DNA of 64,000 nucleotides from Breviolum minutum Mf 1.05b.01 (lineage: Eukaryota > Sar > Dinophyceae > Suessiales > Symbiodiniaceae). Shown here one piece after another: positions 32,101 through 43,340 of this stretch. The notes under the pieces are model-generated. The model was not told the origin of the DNA, made no database searches, and saw only the letters and a program-made list of their open reading frames with translations. The position numbers were made by a program, and so were the translations under genes. The stretch is from NCBI GenBank assembly GCA_000507305.1, contig DF240797.1, positions 1 through 64,000 of the forward strand, written 5' to 3'. Position 1 is the stretch's first letter. Each line of letters starts with the position of its first letter.

Positions 32101-32386
32101 ATGTAACAGCTGGTTTTCATAAAATCCATACATTTTTTGAAGAGAATCCTGTTAACCTTGAACAAACACATGCTATACACAAAGCAAACTTACATAGATT
32201 GAAACAAAATAGGTCAAATACCAATACAAACAAGGTAAATCATAAAAAGGTTAATTATTGAACTTAAATAGCAATACAACCGTAAATACAATAACACAAG
32301 TGGAATTCACGTTTCAATAAGCAACAAATCCGGAAGCTCGGCAACCCCAACTTTGGCAGAATTCGTTGAACCAACCGTTTTTTCCG
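32101..32386 (+). CDS. Possible two-exon host segment, Asn/Thr-rich
   Basis: Open frame to 32234 (THAIHKANLHRLKQNRSN) ending AACAAG|GTAAAT, a 37-bp intron, then exon 32272-32386 (AAATAG|CAA) reading SGIHVSISNKSGSSATPTLA to TCCG|GTGAGG. AT-rich and repeat-free. The very short intron is a weak point; the first part's start is unknown. Confidence 0.4.
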
Positions 32387-32757
32387 GTGAGGTGGTAGTA
32401 GTTAAGATCCTGAAGCCTGGAGAGGTTTTAACCCATGTTTAGGTTACCCACATGCTCCATGGGACTAGTATATTATCTAGGTGGTGGATTCAAATATTTT
32501 TTATTTTAGCCCTATTTTGGGGAGATGATCCAGTTTGGCGAGTATATTTTTCAAAGGGGTTGGTTCGGTTCAACCACCAACTAGTTACTACTTGCATTTT
32601 ACCATAAGTTTAAGCCATGCATGGATCGGTGTATATAGAATCCTCCCATGGATCCGGTACTGGATGGGTAGACGGTCTCGGTCTCGTCGTTGGTTTGAAA
32701 GAATTTTTGTCGCACAGGATCGCATCCATGGGACGTTGTAGGTATATATTTACCTAC

Positions 32758-32868
32758 ATGTGGGGTTCCTAAAATGGTGGGTTTCCCCAACAACCATGCC
32801 TTTTCCTACTAAAATGATCATTTTGGGGTGTGAATTGGGGGTGCCACCATTTAAGGAAACACCCACAT
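32758..32868. mobile_element. MITE-J, representative copy
   Basis: Arms around GGGTTCCTAAAATGGTGG and CCACCATTTAAGGAAACACC, with TGATCATTTTGGGGTG in the core. Other copies: 19128-19245, 21365-21470, 21666-21765, 45400-45510; partial at 1025-1095. Confidence 0.8.
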
Positions 32869-33114
32869 AGAGATGATGGATTTTGGAATTTGTAAATTTA
32901 GTAGGTAAGATATGCCGTTAGTAACCATGGATGCTATCAGATTGGGATGTATGTTAAAGATCAAACCTTGGGTGGTAAGATTGGGATAGATTTTCGCCTT
33001 ACACCATCCATTGCAGGAAGGGTATACTTACCGATCCATGAAAGATAGATTTCTATTAGGTAGGTTACTAGGTTAGAAATGGATCCTATGGAGTCCTATG
33101 GGCAATGAAGCTAG

Positions 33115-33349
33115 AATATTTTTTGAACACAAATTGCTCGGCATGACGGTTTTGATGTACATGCGCCTACATACAGTATACACATGATCATAGAATAAGA
33201 TACTATGGTCGCATGGACTCCATTTATCGCCACCAAGTGCACCTCCTAAGATTATCCAAAATTCACATGGAAACGAAAATCAGCCAACTGAAAAAAAAAC
33301 ATTAAAATCATCTCCCATCCACCTCCATTCTTGGATATCCAGCTGTTAA
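33115..33349 (+). CDS. Gene 3' end, two exons, unknown protein
   Basis: Exon 33115-33175 (GCTAG|A to ACATACA|GTATAC) reads IFFEHKLLGMTVLMYMRLHT. Exon 33251-33349 (CCTAAG|ATT) reads IIQNSHGNENQPTEKKTLKS and stops at TAA 33347-33349. Phase-consistent, 75-bp intron. Confidence 0.45.
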
Positions 33350-33359
33350 ATGTTGCCAG

Positions 33360-33472
33360 GGCGTACGGGGCGCCCCGGGGGCAGCCATGAAATCACCCAG
33401 CCAGGAATGTTGGGGAGACAGCGGTACTGTTTGCATTCGGGAGTCGATGCAGGAGTCCGGTGGTCCGAAAGG
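33360..33472 (+). CDS. Host exon, frame ambiguous
   Basis: TTGCCAG|G to CGAAAGG|GTGAAA, GC-rich. Open frames include MKSPSQECWGDSGTVCIRES and MLGRQRYCLHSGVDAGVRW. It starts 11 bp after a stop codon of the previous gene, which is unusually close. Confidence 0.4.
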
Positions 33473-33490
33473 GTGAAAGGTGGCCAGGTG

Positions 33491-33768
33491 TGGTCTACTT
33501 GGAGGATCCATCCCAGGCTTTGGTTCAGTGGTAAATAACTAGGTGGTGGCAACTCAAAAAATTTTTATTTTCACATATTTTCACCCCGAAAATTCGGGAT
33601 GAACCCGTTTTCACTGATATTTTTGAAAGGGGTTGAAACCACCAACTAGATAACCAGGGTTAGTAAGTCCCCTAAGGATCGGGTTGTGGGCCCCCTTCCA
33701 AATGGCCGTTTTATGGCTTGTAAATTTTCGGTTACTAACTACTTACTAACTGGGATGATCCTCCAAGT
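33491..33768. mobile_element. MITE-B interrupted by a nested MITE-D
   Basis: Outer MITE-B ends are intact; a full MITE-D occupies 33539-33649. The insertion is flanked by ATAACTAG-like sequence. It shows MITE-D was active after this MITE-B arrived. Confidence 0.85.
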
Positions 33769-33986
33769 GGGGGTCATTAAATTACCCATATTGGAGGAAT
33801 GAAACAATGCAAATCTATGTGGATGTTGGAGGATTTTCCCTTGAAAATGCATTGTTTGGGTTGGTAGTACAAGGACCCCTATTGTCATCGTTGAAAAACA
33901 ATCGCAGGAGGGGATAGAGGGGTAGGTTGACCAGCCATCACAAAGACATGGTGGGCTGAACCTTCTGGATGATGATAAAACCCTTA

Positions 33987-34088
33987 CACTCCGGTAAACT
34001 AACATAGCAATGGGAAAATCCACCATTTGAAGATGTATCTCCTATTAAAAATGGTGGTTTCCATTGCTATGTTAGTTTACCAGAGGGT
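33987..34088. mobile_element. MITE-I, representative copy
   Basis: Ends ACACTCCGGTAAACTAACATAGC and complement (shown partly). Other copies: 7394-7505, 10308-10414, 20493-20595, 29558-29667, and a diverged one at about 47887-48015. Confidence 0.8.
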
Positions 34089-34631
34089 GCTTGAAAAATG
34101 GTGAAACTCGTAAACCAACATTAGAAATAATCGTGGTTGGGTTTTTAGGGTATTCTGGGCAATTGATAATGACCTTCAGCTGAGGTCCACAGGTATAATT
34201 GGAGAGATCCTCTAAAAAAATGTTTGAAAGAATCTGGTATTTTAAGTAAATTACCCACATACATACAGGGTTACACCCCCGAAGTTTAACATAGCCCCTG
34301 AAACATGGTGGCTGGAAGATTACTTTCCAATTGGGAAGCTAAATTTTCAGGGGCTATGTTAAACTTCCAGGGGGTATCATTCCTGCACCAGACATGGTGT
34401 TAAACTTTGTAAATCCGTTGGGCAGATTTTCTTTTCGCGGTCCTAGGATACGCTGCAGGTTTTGTGTCCAACAGCATGAAGAAACTGATCAGGTATATGC
34501 AAGCTGAAAGCCTCTCAGTGATTAGTTGGTGTTTAGTTGAGCCTAATCGTTGATGGAAAAATCCTGCACCACCAAAGGCACCTGAAAACAATTAAGCCAT
34601 AGTGCAAAAGCTTCGGACGCCCCGGTGCAGG

Positions 34632-35057
34632 ATGTTGTCCATGAACTGTGTCACATTTGCCAAGAGAATAGCCCTTTTTTTACAGAAAAAATTGGCGACT
34701 CACCATACCAACCAGCTAGGCACCTTGCACAACCTGTTGGGAGAAGCCTCATTTATCATTCATTCCCTACAAGGTGGGCCCCCTACCAGTTGTAAGTAGG
34801 GTTATAACTCCACTTATAGGGGTAATAACTCCAGATACCCATTTATATGGCCATTTATAGGAGCCCCATATCTGCTAACTACTCCGTTCATAACGATCGT
34901 AGGGGCCCACCCTTGTGTAGTCATCCCAAATCCTTCAGTCATACTTGTACCTGGTGAGGATCGGTGTGAAAGGGAACCCCCTAAAATCAAAAACATCGCC
35001 TCAGGAGATCTTTTTGTGGCTCAAGCACCCATCCTCACAAAGTATTTGGAAGACTAA
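34632..35057 (+). CDS. Small two-exon gene with a MITE-A intron, unknown protein
   Basis: Exon 1 starts ATG 34632 (MLSMNCVTFAKRIALFLQKK) and ends TCCCTACAAG|GTGGGCC, the donor lying in the MITE-A terminal repeat. Intron 34774-34938. Exon 2 34939-35057 (CCTTCAG|TC) reads ILVPGEDRCEREPPKIKN, later DLFVAQAPILTKYLED, TAA 35055-35057. About 86 residues; the basic N-terminus could be an organelle signal. The frame is open upstream of the ATG, so more exons may exist. Confidence 0.6.
34767..34920. mobile_element. MITE-A copy forming an intron
   Basis: First seven bases (CTACAAG) are exonic, then GTGGGCC begins the intron. Right end GGGGCCCACC is followed within 18 bp by the acceptor. Confidence 0.85.
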
Positions 35058-35436
35058 TTGTAGGGATATAATACCACCCCCTGGTAAACTCACACATTTC
35101 CTATTGAAAACTATATATATCACTTGAAATATGTATATATAAATATATATATATACATCCCTATTGAAAATATATCCTATCAAACACCGATCCTCACAAA
35201 TATATTTTCCCCCTGGAAAACGCACACATTTTTCTTGAAAATTGACGGGTTGGTTCAGATGATGTTCATTTCCCTATTTCAGGGGATAAATGCTCACTTT
35301 TCCAGAGATTTTTTTCCGATGGAGGTTCCTCCGAAAACCCATTTTTCGCCAGGAGTTGCTGACACGAACCAGTGACCTCGGTGTTTGAAGAAAAGTGGCA
35401 AAATGATGAGGGCATTGTTCCCCCCAAAAATGGGGT

Positions 35437-36030
35437 CTACGTAGTAAATGACCATAAGACTTAGGCCATATGGAAATACAATAAGTCAGAATCGCAAAGG
35501 ATTCAATTTCCTTTGGTGCCAGCTCTACCCAAGACATTGCATGGCTTGCAAGGCATCACTGCGGATCCTGGTTTGATTGGTCACCCTTGAAGTGCCAAAT
35601 GTGAGTGCCAAAACAAAGTGGTTGGCATATTACGTGATGCTGTCACGGGTGAGGAGCCTGGATAATTTTCTTTGCCATGGTCTACCAGAACGAGAAATTT
35701 TGGAAAGTGTTCCACCAGAGACTTTGCAAAAAGCTATGGCTGAATTGTTTGAAGGCAAGATTGCGACCACGTTTGAAAGTTGCAAGAAATGGCGGGCCGA
35801 ACTTGGTTGGCCAGAAAAAGGGTGCTCAGTATGGCATGATTGTTTGAGCTTGGTGCTTGGCACAAAAGATCAGCTGCAAGATATCACTTACGTAGTAAAT
35901 GATACCATAAGATTTAGGCCATATGGAAATAGAATAAGTACTAGTGTTTGGGCTAGGTGTGTTATATTGTCAGAAATGATTGGGTCGGTAATGGTTCACC
36001 TGAAACACATAAAATGTGCCAGGAAGGAGT
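35437..36030 (+). pseudogene. Pif1-like helicase C-terminal fragment, frameshifted
   Basis: Reads RIQFPLVPALPKTLHGLQG, then TADPGLIGH, a frameshift near 35,585, then WLAYYVMLSRVRSLDNFL and LPEREILESVPPETLQKA. These fit the conserved C-terminal region of Pif1-like helicases abundant in dinoflagellates and other algae (LHGLQG..TADPGL, YV.LSRVRSLD). Helicase motifs I-III are absent. About 50 bp (TACGTAGTAAATGA.. to ..AATAAGT) occur both at 35,437 and at 35,888, the second copy encoding YVVNDTIRFRPYGNRIS, a segment that belongs upstream in the protein. So the unit looks tandemly duplicated and cut. Confidence 0.65.
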
Positions 36031-36753
36031 CCTAGGAGTTTGGATGATGGGTTCCAGCCGAATCAATGGACGATTTGGTGGGTATAAATATCCATACGAT
36101 TGGGATGTCCTGCTGGTACTTTGGATCAATGGATTATATAATATTATATACATATAACCCCTATATAAGTATCCCCTTGGAAGTCAAGCCGACCATTAAA
36201 AAATTATAGTCTACCCTGTTAATTGTTAATCCAATATAAATACCCTAAAATTTTAATTGTGTTTTCCAAAAGACTATTTATTCAATGGTCTTTGGACCCC
36301 CAGGGAGTAGGTTGTTTGCATCCGGTAAATAGGTGAAATAAACCAACTTACTATACCGATCGTGAATCGATCACTTCCATGGACATCCTAGTACGGTATA
36401 ACAAAAACCAGAAATAATTCAACACATCCACCAACAGTGACCCCTTTGGACCCCCGATAGGTAGCCAGTTATATACGGGATTATGTCATAAGCCGTTGTA
36501 AGGATCCCCATTCGCCTATCAGTTAAATGGAATGTCAAAAAGGGTCTTGAATGTTGCTCACTTCAGTAGATACCCTCCCTAAAACAAACGTATCTCCTGC
36601 AAAATAGGCCTTTTGCCCCCAAAAGAACGCCGGATTTCATGGAAATGTCAGCCAACCCATAGGATCCATGTATGTTATATTTATCAACATGTACATTTAC
36701 CATAAAAGATCAACCATTCATTCATGGATCGGTAAATATACCTTCCTCGTCCC

Positions 36754-36900
36754 ATGGGAATCCCGGATTCCCATGGGCTCCCGGGTCATTGGGTCCTGCG
36801 TTGCTCAGGTATTCGATGCTTGATGGGTCATGAATTGCGAGTAGCCATGACCTCGACGAAACCCGGGGAGCGAAGTATTGTGGTACCTTGGGCCTGCTAG
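36754..36900 (+). CDS. Short ORF, possible exon
   Basis: ATG 36754 to TAG 36898-36900, 48 codons, MGIPDSHGLPGHWVLRCSGI onward. Its left end overlaps a MITE-E border. The minus strand is also open. Low to moderate support. Confidence 0.35.
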   Translation: MGIPDSHGLPGHWVLRCSGIRCLMGHELRVAMTSTKPGERSIVVPWAC

Positions 36901-38032
36901 ACGTTGGTACAACCCGTTGGGTTTGTTGGGGGAAGGGATTCCTCCATGGAGATGTATATATATGAAAACATGCAAGAAAAGATAACAGGTGAGACACACA
37001 CACACACACACACTTAAACACATGAATTTCATGAAATTTGCCAAGACGTCCCATGAAATGATGACATTGTTGATGAAATGGATTCTTACATATTATCTTA
37101 GTACTTTTCAGGGGTGGGTTAGTTTTCATAATCCTGTTATAAAAGTGTAGAATTTCATCCCTTGGCTTAAGTTAATTTTTCAACCACCAGTTTTTTGACA
37201 TTCGATCTACACATGTGCCATGGCAAAACTTCAGCTGTTTCAACTCATGCGTGAATGGTCATGAACATAGGGCATCAAGTTAGTCAGTCAGTATCAATGG
37301 GTTTTTGCTGGTTCCGGTAAGTGGCTGTACGTGGTGGGATGGGTAGGATATAATTTGCCCCACAAAAGGCAATATGTGATATCCCATAGCATCCATACAT
37401 TTTCCATATAAATTAAGCATAGGTAGCTAGCTGCTTAACCCCCCTGTTGGAGCCCTTTAAAAGTGGATTGGGATCCCACTATATAAGGTGTATATGGGGT
37501 TGATTATTGCCACGATTTCCAGGTAGTATAATACAAGTGGTGCTGTTGATGGAAGAAATCCTGCACCACCTGGGATGTACAAAAGGCCTGTAAATAATGA
37601 GATATTTACCATATCAACTGATGAGCCGGATTTCTTCCATCAACAGTATATGTTGTGTAAATTCCCAGATTTGTTGTTCAAGTTGCACCTACCAGCACCT
37701 ATTTGAAGTACGTATATTGACATGCTAGCTTGCCCTGACACCCCCAATTAGGCTCCCAAAACCACTGGGGCAACACATCCAGCCCTAAGAATTCAGACCC
37801 TATGCCGATTTCTTGTAGGATTGATGGTCAACAAAAAAATCCATTCCAAAAGGTCATATAGGATTATTCTTAGCACATGTTTGGATCCTTACCCATGGGA
37901 TCCATGTATGGTATATGTTCCTACATTTAGTTGATTTTTGTGGTAAATGTAGGTAAATATACCATACATTATGGATCCTATGAGTTAGGTCAGATTGTTT
38001 GAACCGAAAAATTGCCATTCAAATTTCCGCAG
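36901..38032. other. Stretch without clear genes
   Basis: Holds a short CA/GT run (about 36990-37012), MITE-C (37550-37649), MITE-G (about 37776-37890) and MITE-E (37893-37985). Short open pieces near 37,200 (PWQNFSCFNSCVNGHEH) lack splice support. Confidence 0.5.
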
Positions 38033-38199
38033 CCCGGAACCGGAACCGCTATTTTTAAGGAGATGCTTCACATCCTGGAGAAAGGCAACCCTTGTGTCGG
38101 TGTGGAAAAGGTTGTGTGGCATGGACCCCATTTGGGAAAAAAACGTGGCCATTTGTACGGAGATCCTCGCAAAATTGTTACCCATACCATCCATGGATG
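38033..38199 (+). CDS. Host exon running into a MITE-E
   Basis: TTCCGCAG|CCC start, reading TAIFKEMLHILEKGNPCVG and HLGKKRGHLYGDPRKIV. The frame enters MITE-E at about 38,180; ATGGATG|GTATATT inside the MITE is a plausible donor. No family recognised. Confidence 0.5.
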
Positions 38200-39502
38200 G
38201 TATATTTAGGTACATTTGGTGGATTTTTTTATGGGAAATCTAGGTATATATACCATACATGGATGCTATGGGTTGCGATTGGTTAAGCTGCTACACCCTA
38301 AAAATCCCCTCAACCCTCCCAATTTCTTGTAGGATTGATGGTCAAAAAATCGTATCCCGAAAGATCATCGGGTTGGATATGGGAAATCCAGGGAAATCTT
38401 AGGACATGCCACACGGATCCTTCAGGGAACGTGACCTTTTTTAACATAGAACCTGAAATTGAAACATTGGACCTTGCGGCCCAATATTTGCGCAAAAGAA
38501 ACCTGAAAAGTATACCCCAATAAGTCGGGTTATAAGCACTCATTTATAGGGCAATTAATAGGGGTTATATGTTATAACTCCATTTATACCAGGTAACCTG
38601 GTAGGGCCCCCACCTTGTAGGTAGTGGTTTCAAACATGTTATTTATGTTCACCCCGATCCTTGGAAAAAAGATGCAAATTCACGAGAATATTTTTCAAAT
38701 GGATTGGTTCAACCACCAACTAGGCACTAGTCACGTTTGGTACTGGTATGATTGGAGGATGGAAACTGCAAAACTATAGGGATAGAAATGACTCGACCTA
38801 TCCCATACTGTGCATGTATGACCTAAATTTGATTGACTTTTATGGGAAATTAAGGTAATTCATCCCATAGCATCCATGTTTATATATGTTTCTACAGTAA
38901 ATGTAATAAATGTAGGTAAATATACCATATACATGGATCCTATGGGTATACCATACATGGATGCTATGTCATACACTTCACCCGAGCCACCCGTAGCTGC
39001 GTGCGGACGGGTCCACGGCAGGTATGTTGCCCATGTCGGTCTTTTGGCCGCAAGCGCCCATCAAACGTCATCGCGAACGGGATCAGGCTGGCAGTTTGTT
39101 GGTAGGTGGGGGTTTGTTTAAAGGAATTTAGGTGGTACACCCCAGAAAACTAACATGGAACCTAAAAATAATACCTTAGAAAGAGAGAAACATCTACAAA
39201 CTACCAATTTTTGGGTTCCATGTTAGTTTTCAGGGGTGTAGTTTCAATAACTTTGGATTTTCAGTAGTCAAAGACTTTAGTGGCTTGCTTTTGTCCACCG
39301 GTCCGCGGCCTTGTTCTGGTGGATCTTAGTCTAATTAAATGCAGGCAGCACACCGTACCGACCAGATGCTCTAGATAATCCATGGTAACGAGATGCATCA
39401 TTTCTAATAGGAAAGGGTTTTCATCATCCAAAGGGAATCACAATGCTGATAGAATAGTGGTTGAAGTCCAGGGTTTCTGGAAAAGATCCATTTCCTTCCT
39501 AG

Positions 39503-39781
39503 CATACACATCAAACATTGACTTCCATCAAGGCAAACCCCTACAAGTTGGCCCTACTAACCACAAATTGGAATTATAACCCTTAGAAATGGCCTTACAA
39601 GATGGGTAACTGGAGTTACAACCTCTTTTTAGCCCATAAGTGGAGGTTTACACCTACTTATAACTGGTAGTGGCTCATCTTGTACCCCAACCTCCAGTCT
39701 GCAGTCGTGCATGTTTTTGTCACGTCTTGTTTGGGTGAGGCGCGGCGAGAGATTCATGAGATGATTAAACCCATCTTGTGA
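39503..39781 (+). CDS. Gene 3' end with a MITE-A intron
   Basis: Exon 39503-39546/7 (TTCCTAG|CA) reads YTSNIDFHQGKPLQ up to the MITE-A left end, whose GTGGGC has mutated to GTTGGC. The right exon starts 39705 (TCTGCAG|TC). One frame (VFVTSCLGEARREIHEM) stops at TGA 39779-39781; a second (CMFLSRLVWVRRGERF) stops at 39764. Which applies depends on the exact donor. Confidence 0.5.
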
Positions 39782-40133
39782 CGTGGCGACAAAGATGCTT
39801 GGATGTCCCATGAATTTAGTAATATGGTTAATAAATGGGTTGTAACCTACTGATAAATGGGGTATATTGGGGTTATAACCCATTTACATCCATTTACTAA
39901 CCATCTACTAACTTCCAACGGGACATCCTAGTGGTTGGGATACGTGTTTCTTTAGAGGAAAAATATGACTCGACCTTCAAGGATTGAAGAAACCCGGACC
40001 ATGTTTCTGTCTGAAAATTGTTGCTGAAGCCGAAAGCTTTCCCTATGGATCCCAAGTACCTCTTAAGAAGATACCTTTTTTCCTCGCAAATTGTACCCTA
40101 GGTGCATTCCTAGCAGCTACTTGGATTTCTTAG

Positions 40134-40311
40134 GGAAGCATCAACTGACGATTTGTTTGTTGGGGGCGATGGATGTTTTTGAAGGGAATCGGTTGGTGAT
40201 TGTTTGTCAAGTTTTTTTGAGGGACATGCAGATTGGTGTGAATTTCCATCAATTGTTGAGTGCAACACCCTGGAAGGCATGCAAGCAACATTTCAAGATT
40301 AGTCAACCCCC
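40134..40311 (+). CDS. Host exon cut by an assembly gap
   Basis: TTCTTAG|G start; frame HQLTICLLGAMDVFEGNRL then LVIVCQVFLRDMQIGVNFHQ, open into the run of N. No family recognised. Confidence 0.6.
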
Positions 40312-40396
40312 NNNNNNNNNNNNNNNNNNNNNNNNNNNNNNNNNNNNNNNNNNNNNNNNNNNNNNNNNNNNNNNNNNNNNNNNNNNNNNNNNNNNN
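40312..40396. other. Assembly gap (85 N)
   Basis: Unresolved bases; true length unknown. Any frame reading through it is an artefact. Confidence 0.99.
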
Positions 40397-41402
40397 AATG
40401 ATTCCGTCAACACAGGAAGAAAAAACACCAAAGGCTGATCCTTTCTTTTCGGTTCATTACCAATATTGAAGGCCGAAATACCTTTCAGTTTTTTTGCTGT
40501 CTGGGGAATTCCATTATACTTTGGGTTGTCCCTTTTCCTACAGTAGTAACTTAGTAGTTGGTAGTTGGTAGTTGAACCGAAAAGGCACATAGGTGACCGG
40601 GGACAACCCAACGTGTACTTTCATGGTGGAAAACAAAAAATCCCATCCCCGGAAATGAACCACTACCACTTCCTATAAAATCCATGTATGGTATATTTAC
40701 CTACATTTAGATGGCCTACACACGGCTTATAAAGGGGTGTTACTACCCACTTACCAACTGGGATGATCTTCCAAGTAAAGTTTTTTAAAGTTTTCGTCTA
40801 CTATCCCACCCCAATGCTCCAGTTTCCCTATATATTTGGAACCAAGCTCCCAGTTGCCACTTTATCAAATAACTAGTCCCCTGGTTCCATTTTTTGGGGG
40901 GAACTGGAAGATGAAGGCTAGTCTTCCAAAAAGCTTCTGATAACGTGGTTGATCAGTATTGTGTTGGGGTTATATGACATTTTCAGAGGTATGACTTGGA
41001 TGTCTAGCGTGCATTGGCTCCTGTAAACAGCAGCTGGAAAACGTAGGGACATCCTTTATGCATACATTCGGTACATTTGGCAGGGGAATGGTCCCCCTTA
41101 GTTCAGGGAGGTCCTAGTTGGTGGAAGATGATAATTCACCCAGATATATGATACTGTTGATGGAAGAAATTCTGCACCGCCTGGCATGTATAAAACCTTG
41201 TAAATGATGGGATAAACTACCTACCGACTGGTGCAGGATTTCAGCCATCCACAGTATGATCTGATATGCATTTAGTATTCTTGTAAAGTTAGGATCCCAG
41301 AATCAAACACCCCATAGGCCTGAAATTTCAGGTTTCCAGATTTGGAACGAGTGAGGACATCGTTAAGTATAGCTTACATGTTTAGTATTTGTACTTGGTT
41401 TC

Positions 41403-41560
41403 TTTTGAACGTCGAAGCCGAAAACGAAAGAAAACACCACCATCGGGTCCTTATGGCCTGTGGCCATGCAAGATGCGCGTTGAGGGATCAACGAAGAGCC
41501 AAAGGTGTAGCTTGCCGAGAAACCGTTTGAACCTATCAAATTTGAGCGAGTTTGAAGCAG
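41403..41560 (+). CDS. Possible host exon
   Basis: Frame open to a strong donor GAAGCAG|GTGAGC; reads RKRKKTPPSGPYGLWPCKM and later RNRLNLSNLSEFEAG. Left boundary unclear. The - strand is also open. Confidence 0.4.
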
Positions 41561-41852
41561 GTGAGCTACAATTATTGACGACTCTACAAGTATACATCCC
41601 ATTATCCCTGGACATCCAATCATACTGTTGATGGAAGAAAGTGGCTGACCAGTTGAGGTTGGTAGTTTATCCCATTATTTACATGGTTTTAGCACCATCC
41701 CAGGTGGGTTTTTGCCGGATTTCTTTTCAACAGTATCTTCTGAGGTTTGGTGTTTGATCGGTATGTTTTGGGTCCAACTGATAGCTTCCCAATAAACTCC
41801 CTGATTTAAATGGAATCAACATGAATCAACCATTGTTTTATGTTTTTCTCAG

Positions 41853-41948
41853 GTTGGTACTGGTTGTTGGGATATTTCGGGACCTTTGTTGGGATATTTC
41901 GGGACCTTTGGGTTGCAGAATGATCATGCAATCAATGAGGAGGGATGA
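41853..41948 (+). CDS. Possible terminal host exon with an internal 24-bp duplication
   Basis: TTTCTCAG|G start; frame VGTGCWDISGPLLGYFGTFG then QNDHAINEEG, TGA 41946-41948. A 24-bp unit (TTGTTGGGATATTTCGGGAC..) is tandemly repeated; the length keeps frame. Other frames are open too. Confidence 0.4.
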   Translation, partial: VGTGCWDISGPLLGYFGTFGLQNDHAINEEG

Positions 41949-41981
41949 TCAAGTTTTACAATATCTATAATATCGAACGGG

Positions 41982-42379
41982 GTGTGTTGTTTCATCTCCC
42001 CCATACGGCCCCCCATTCTGAGACACACACACCATTTTGTGCAAATGTTGGCATCCCATATCCAATCCGATTGTCTTCCAGTCGACATCCTGTTACACTA
42101 CGGTAAAAGTGACATCCCGCAATGGAGAATCAACCATTTTGATGGTTTTTGCCATGAAAAGAGTCTTATATTTCCATGGCACTGTGAACGTTTTTGTTCG
42201 CTGGAAATGATCAATTGTTGGTTTGGGGCCTTTGGTGCTTTGGATTCCGAGTGAATCCCCGGATTTGTTTTCAAAGAAAAATGGGGATTCTTACAAAATA
42301 CCCCAAACCACCAATCTACTCATCAGTTGATCTTAAGGCCAGACCTTTTTTTGACCCAGGCCTTAAACTTGGGATGTAA
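41982..42379 (+). CDS. Host coding segment in two overlapping frames
   Basis: Frame 1 to 42254 contains ATG 42045 (MLASHIQSDCLPVDILLHYG) and HEKSLIFPWHCERFCSLE. Frame 2 (about 42190-42379) reads QRKMGILTKYPKPPIYSS and VDLKARPFFDPGLKLGM, stop TAA. They could be joined by an intron using G|GTGCTTT and CAAAG, or mark a frameshift. Longer and more complex than chance ORFs nearby. Confidence 0.5.
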
Positions 42380-42569
42380 ACTAACGGTCGGCCAGGTGGC
42401 CCAGAACTTTTCCCGATTTTTCTTAGGTTTGGATATATTGTGTATCCCATATCCATGGGACGATTGTATATTTACCTATACCAAAAACTCAACCAAATGT
42501 AGGTAACTATACCATATATGGATGGTATCGGTATGAATTTGCTTATTCTCAAGCCTTTGCTTATTATAG

Positions 42570-42674
42570 TTGAGTCCTATTTTGGCAAAAAGATTCAATT
42601 TGACCGAGCATGGCGGCGAATGCAAACCAAGAGGAATGAAATCCTTTGTCCAAAAGATGACGTTTTAGGTGAAG
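42570..42674 (+). CDS. Host exon, unknown protein
   Basis: TTATTATAG|TT to GGTGAAG|GTAAAT. Reads SYFGKKIQFDRAWRRMQTKR. The upstream intron holds a MITE-E. No family recognised. Confidence 0.5.
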
Positions 42675-43055
42675 GTAAATTATCAATTGGACATTTGTGG
42701 GTTCTGGTTGTGAAATAAGTAACGTTGAACCTCGCTAAAAGGCCATATATATATATATTATATATACTTATACAGATACCCCGGCAGGCCAACCACCATT
42801 TTTTTAAATAGGTTGGTTTAGAAACCACCATTTTTTTTAAATAATGAGGGTTCATCATCCAAAAGATTCGCAGCATTCTTTCAATGGTGGCAACGACTCC
42901 CAGGGTATAAACATCGTATCTACATGGGAGTGATCGTAACTAGCTAGTAAAAGTTGGTTTATTTCACCTATCTACGGGACTTACATACAACCTACTTATA
43001 TTATATGGGGACTATAATAATCCATTTTCAAAGTACCAGCAGGACATCCCAGTAG

Positions 43056-43152
43056 GTGGTGGTATTCCATTTTTTATTTTAAAGTTGAGCACTTCTTCAG
43101 GATAAGACCGAGAAAGATTTCATGCAGTCGGTCCTGTGACTCGGCGTTTTAA
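43056..43152 (+). CDS. Terminal host exon behind a MITE-F relative
   Basis: Starts right at the MITE end, CCCAGTAG|G; reads WWYSIFYFKVEHFFRIRPRK, TAA 43150-43152. The acceptor is supplied by the repeat's right end. Confidence 0.45.
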
Positions 43153-43340
43153 AAAAAACACTGGGGGGAGCCGGCAACACATTGGTCCCAGAGTGAGTCT
43201 GAAATGTTTCAATGATGGAATAGACCCTACGCCTCATTTAGTAAACTCCAGGGTGGTTGAAAAAAACAAGGGGGTACGTATATATTAGATACCCTGCACA
43301 TCCCAATACCGATACCTCAGTATTTGGATATGTGCAGTGA

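Noticed and set aside
35000-35023. Relic spliced-leader (DinoSL) sequence at GTGGCTCAAG
   Set aside because: Only the last eight to nine bases match the leader end, and the site lies inside a well-supported exon.
40303-40611. Frames crossing the run of N
   Set aside because: The gap length is unknown, so continuity cannot be claimed.
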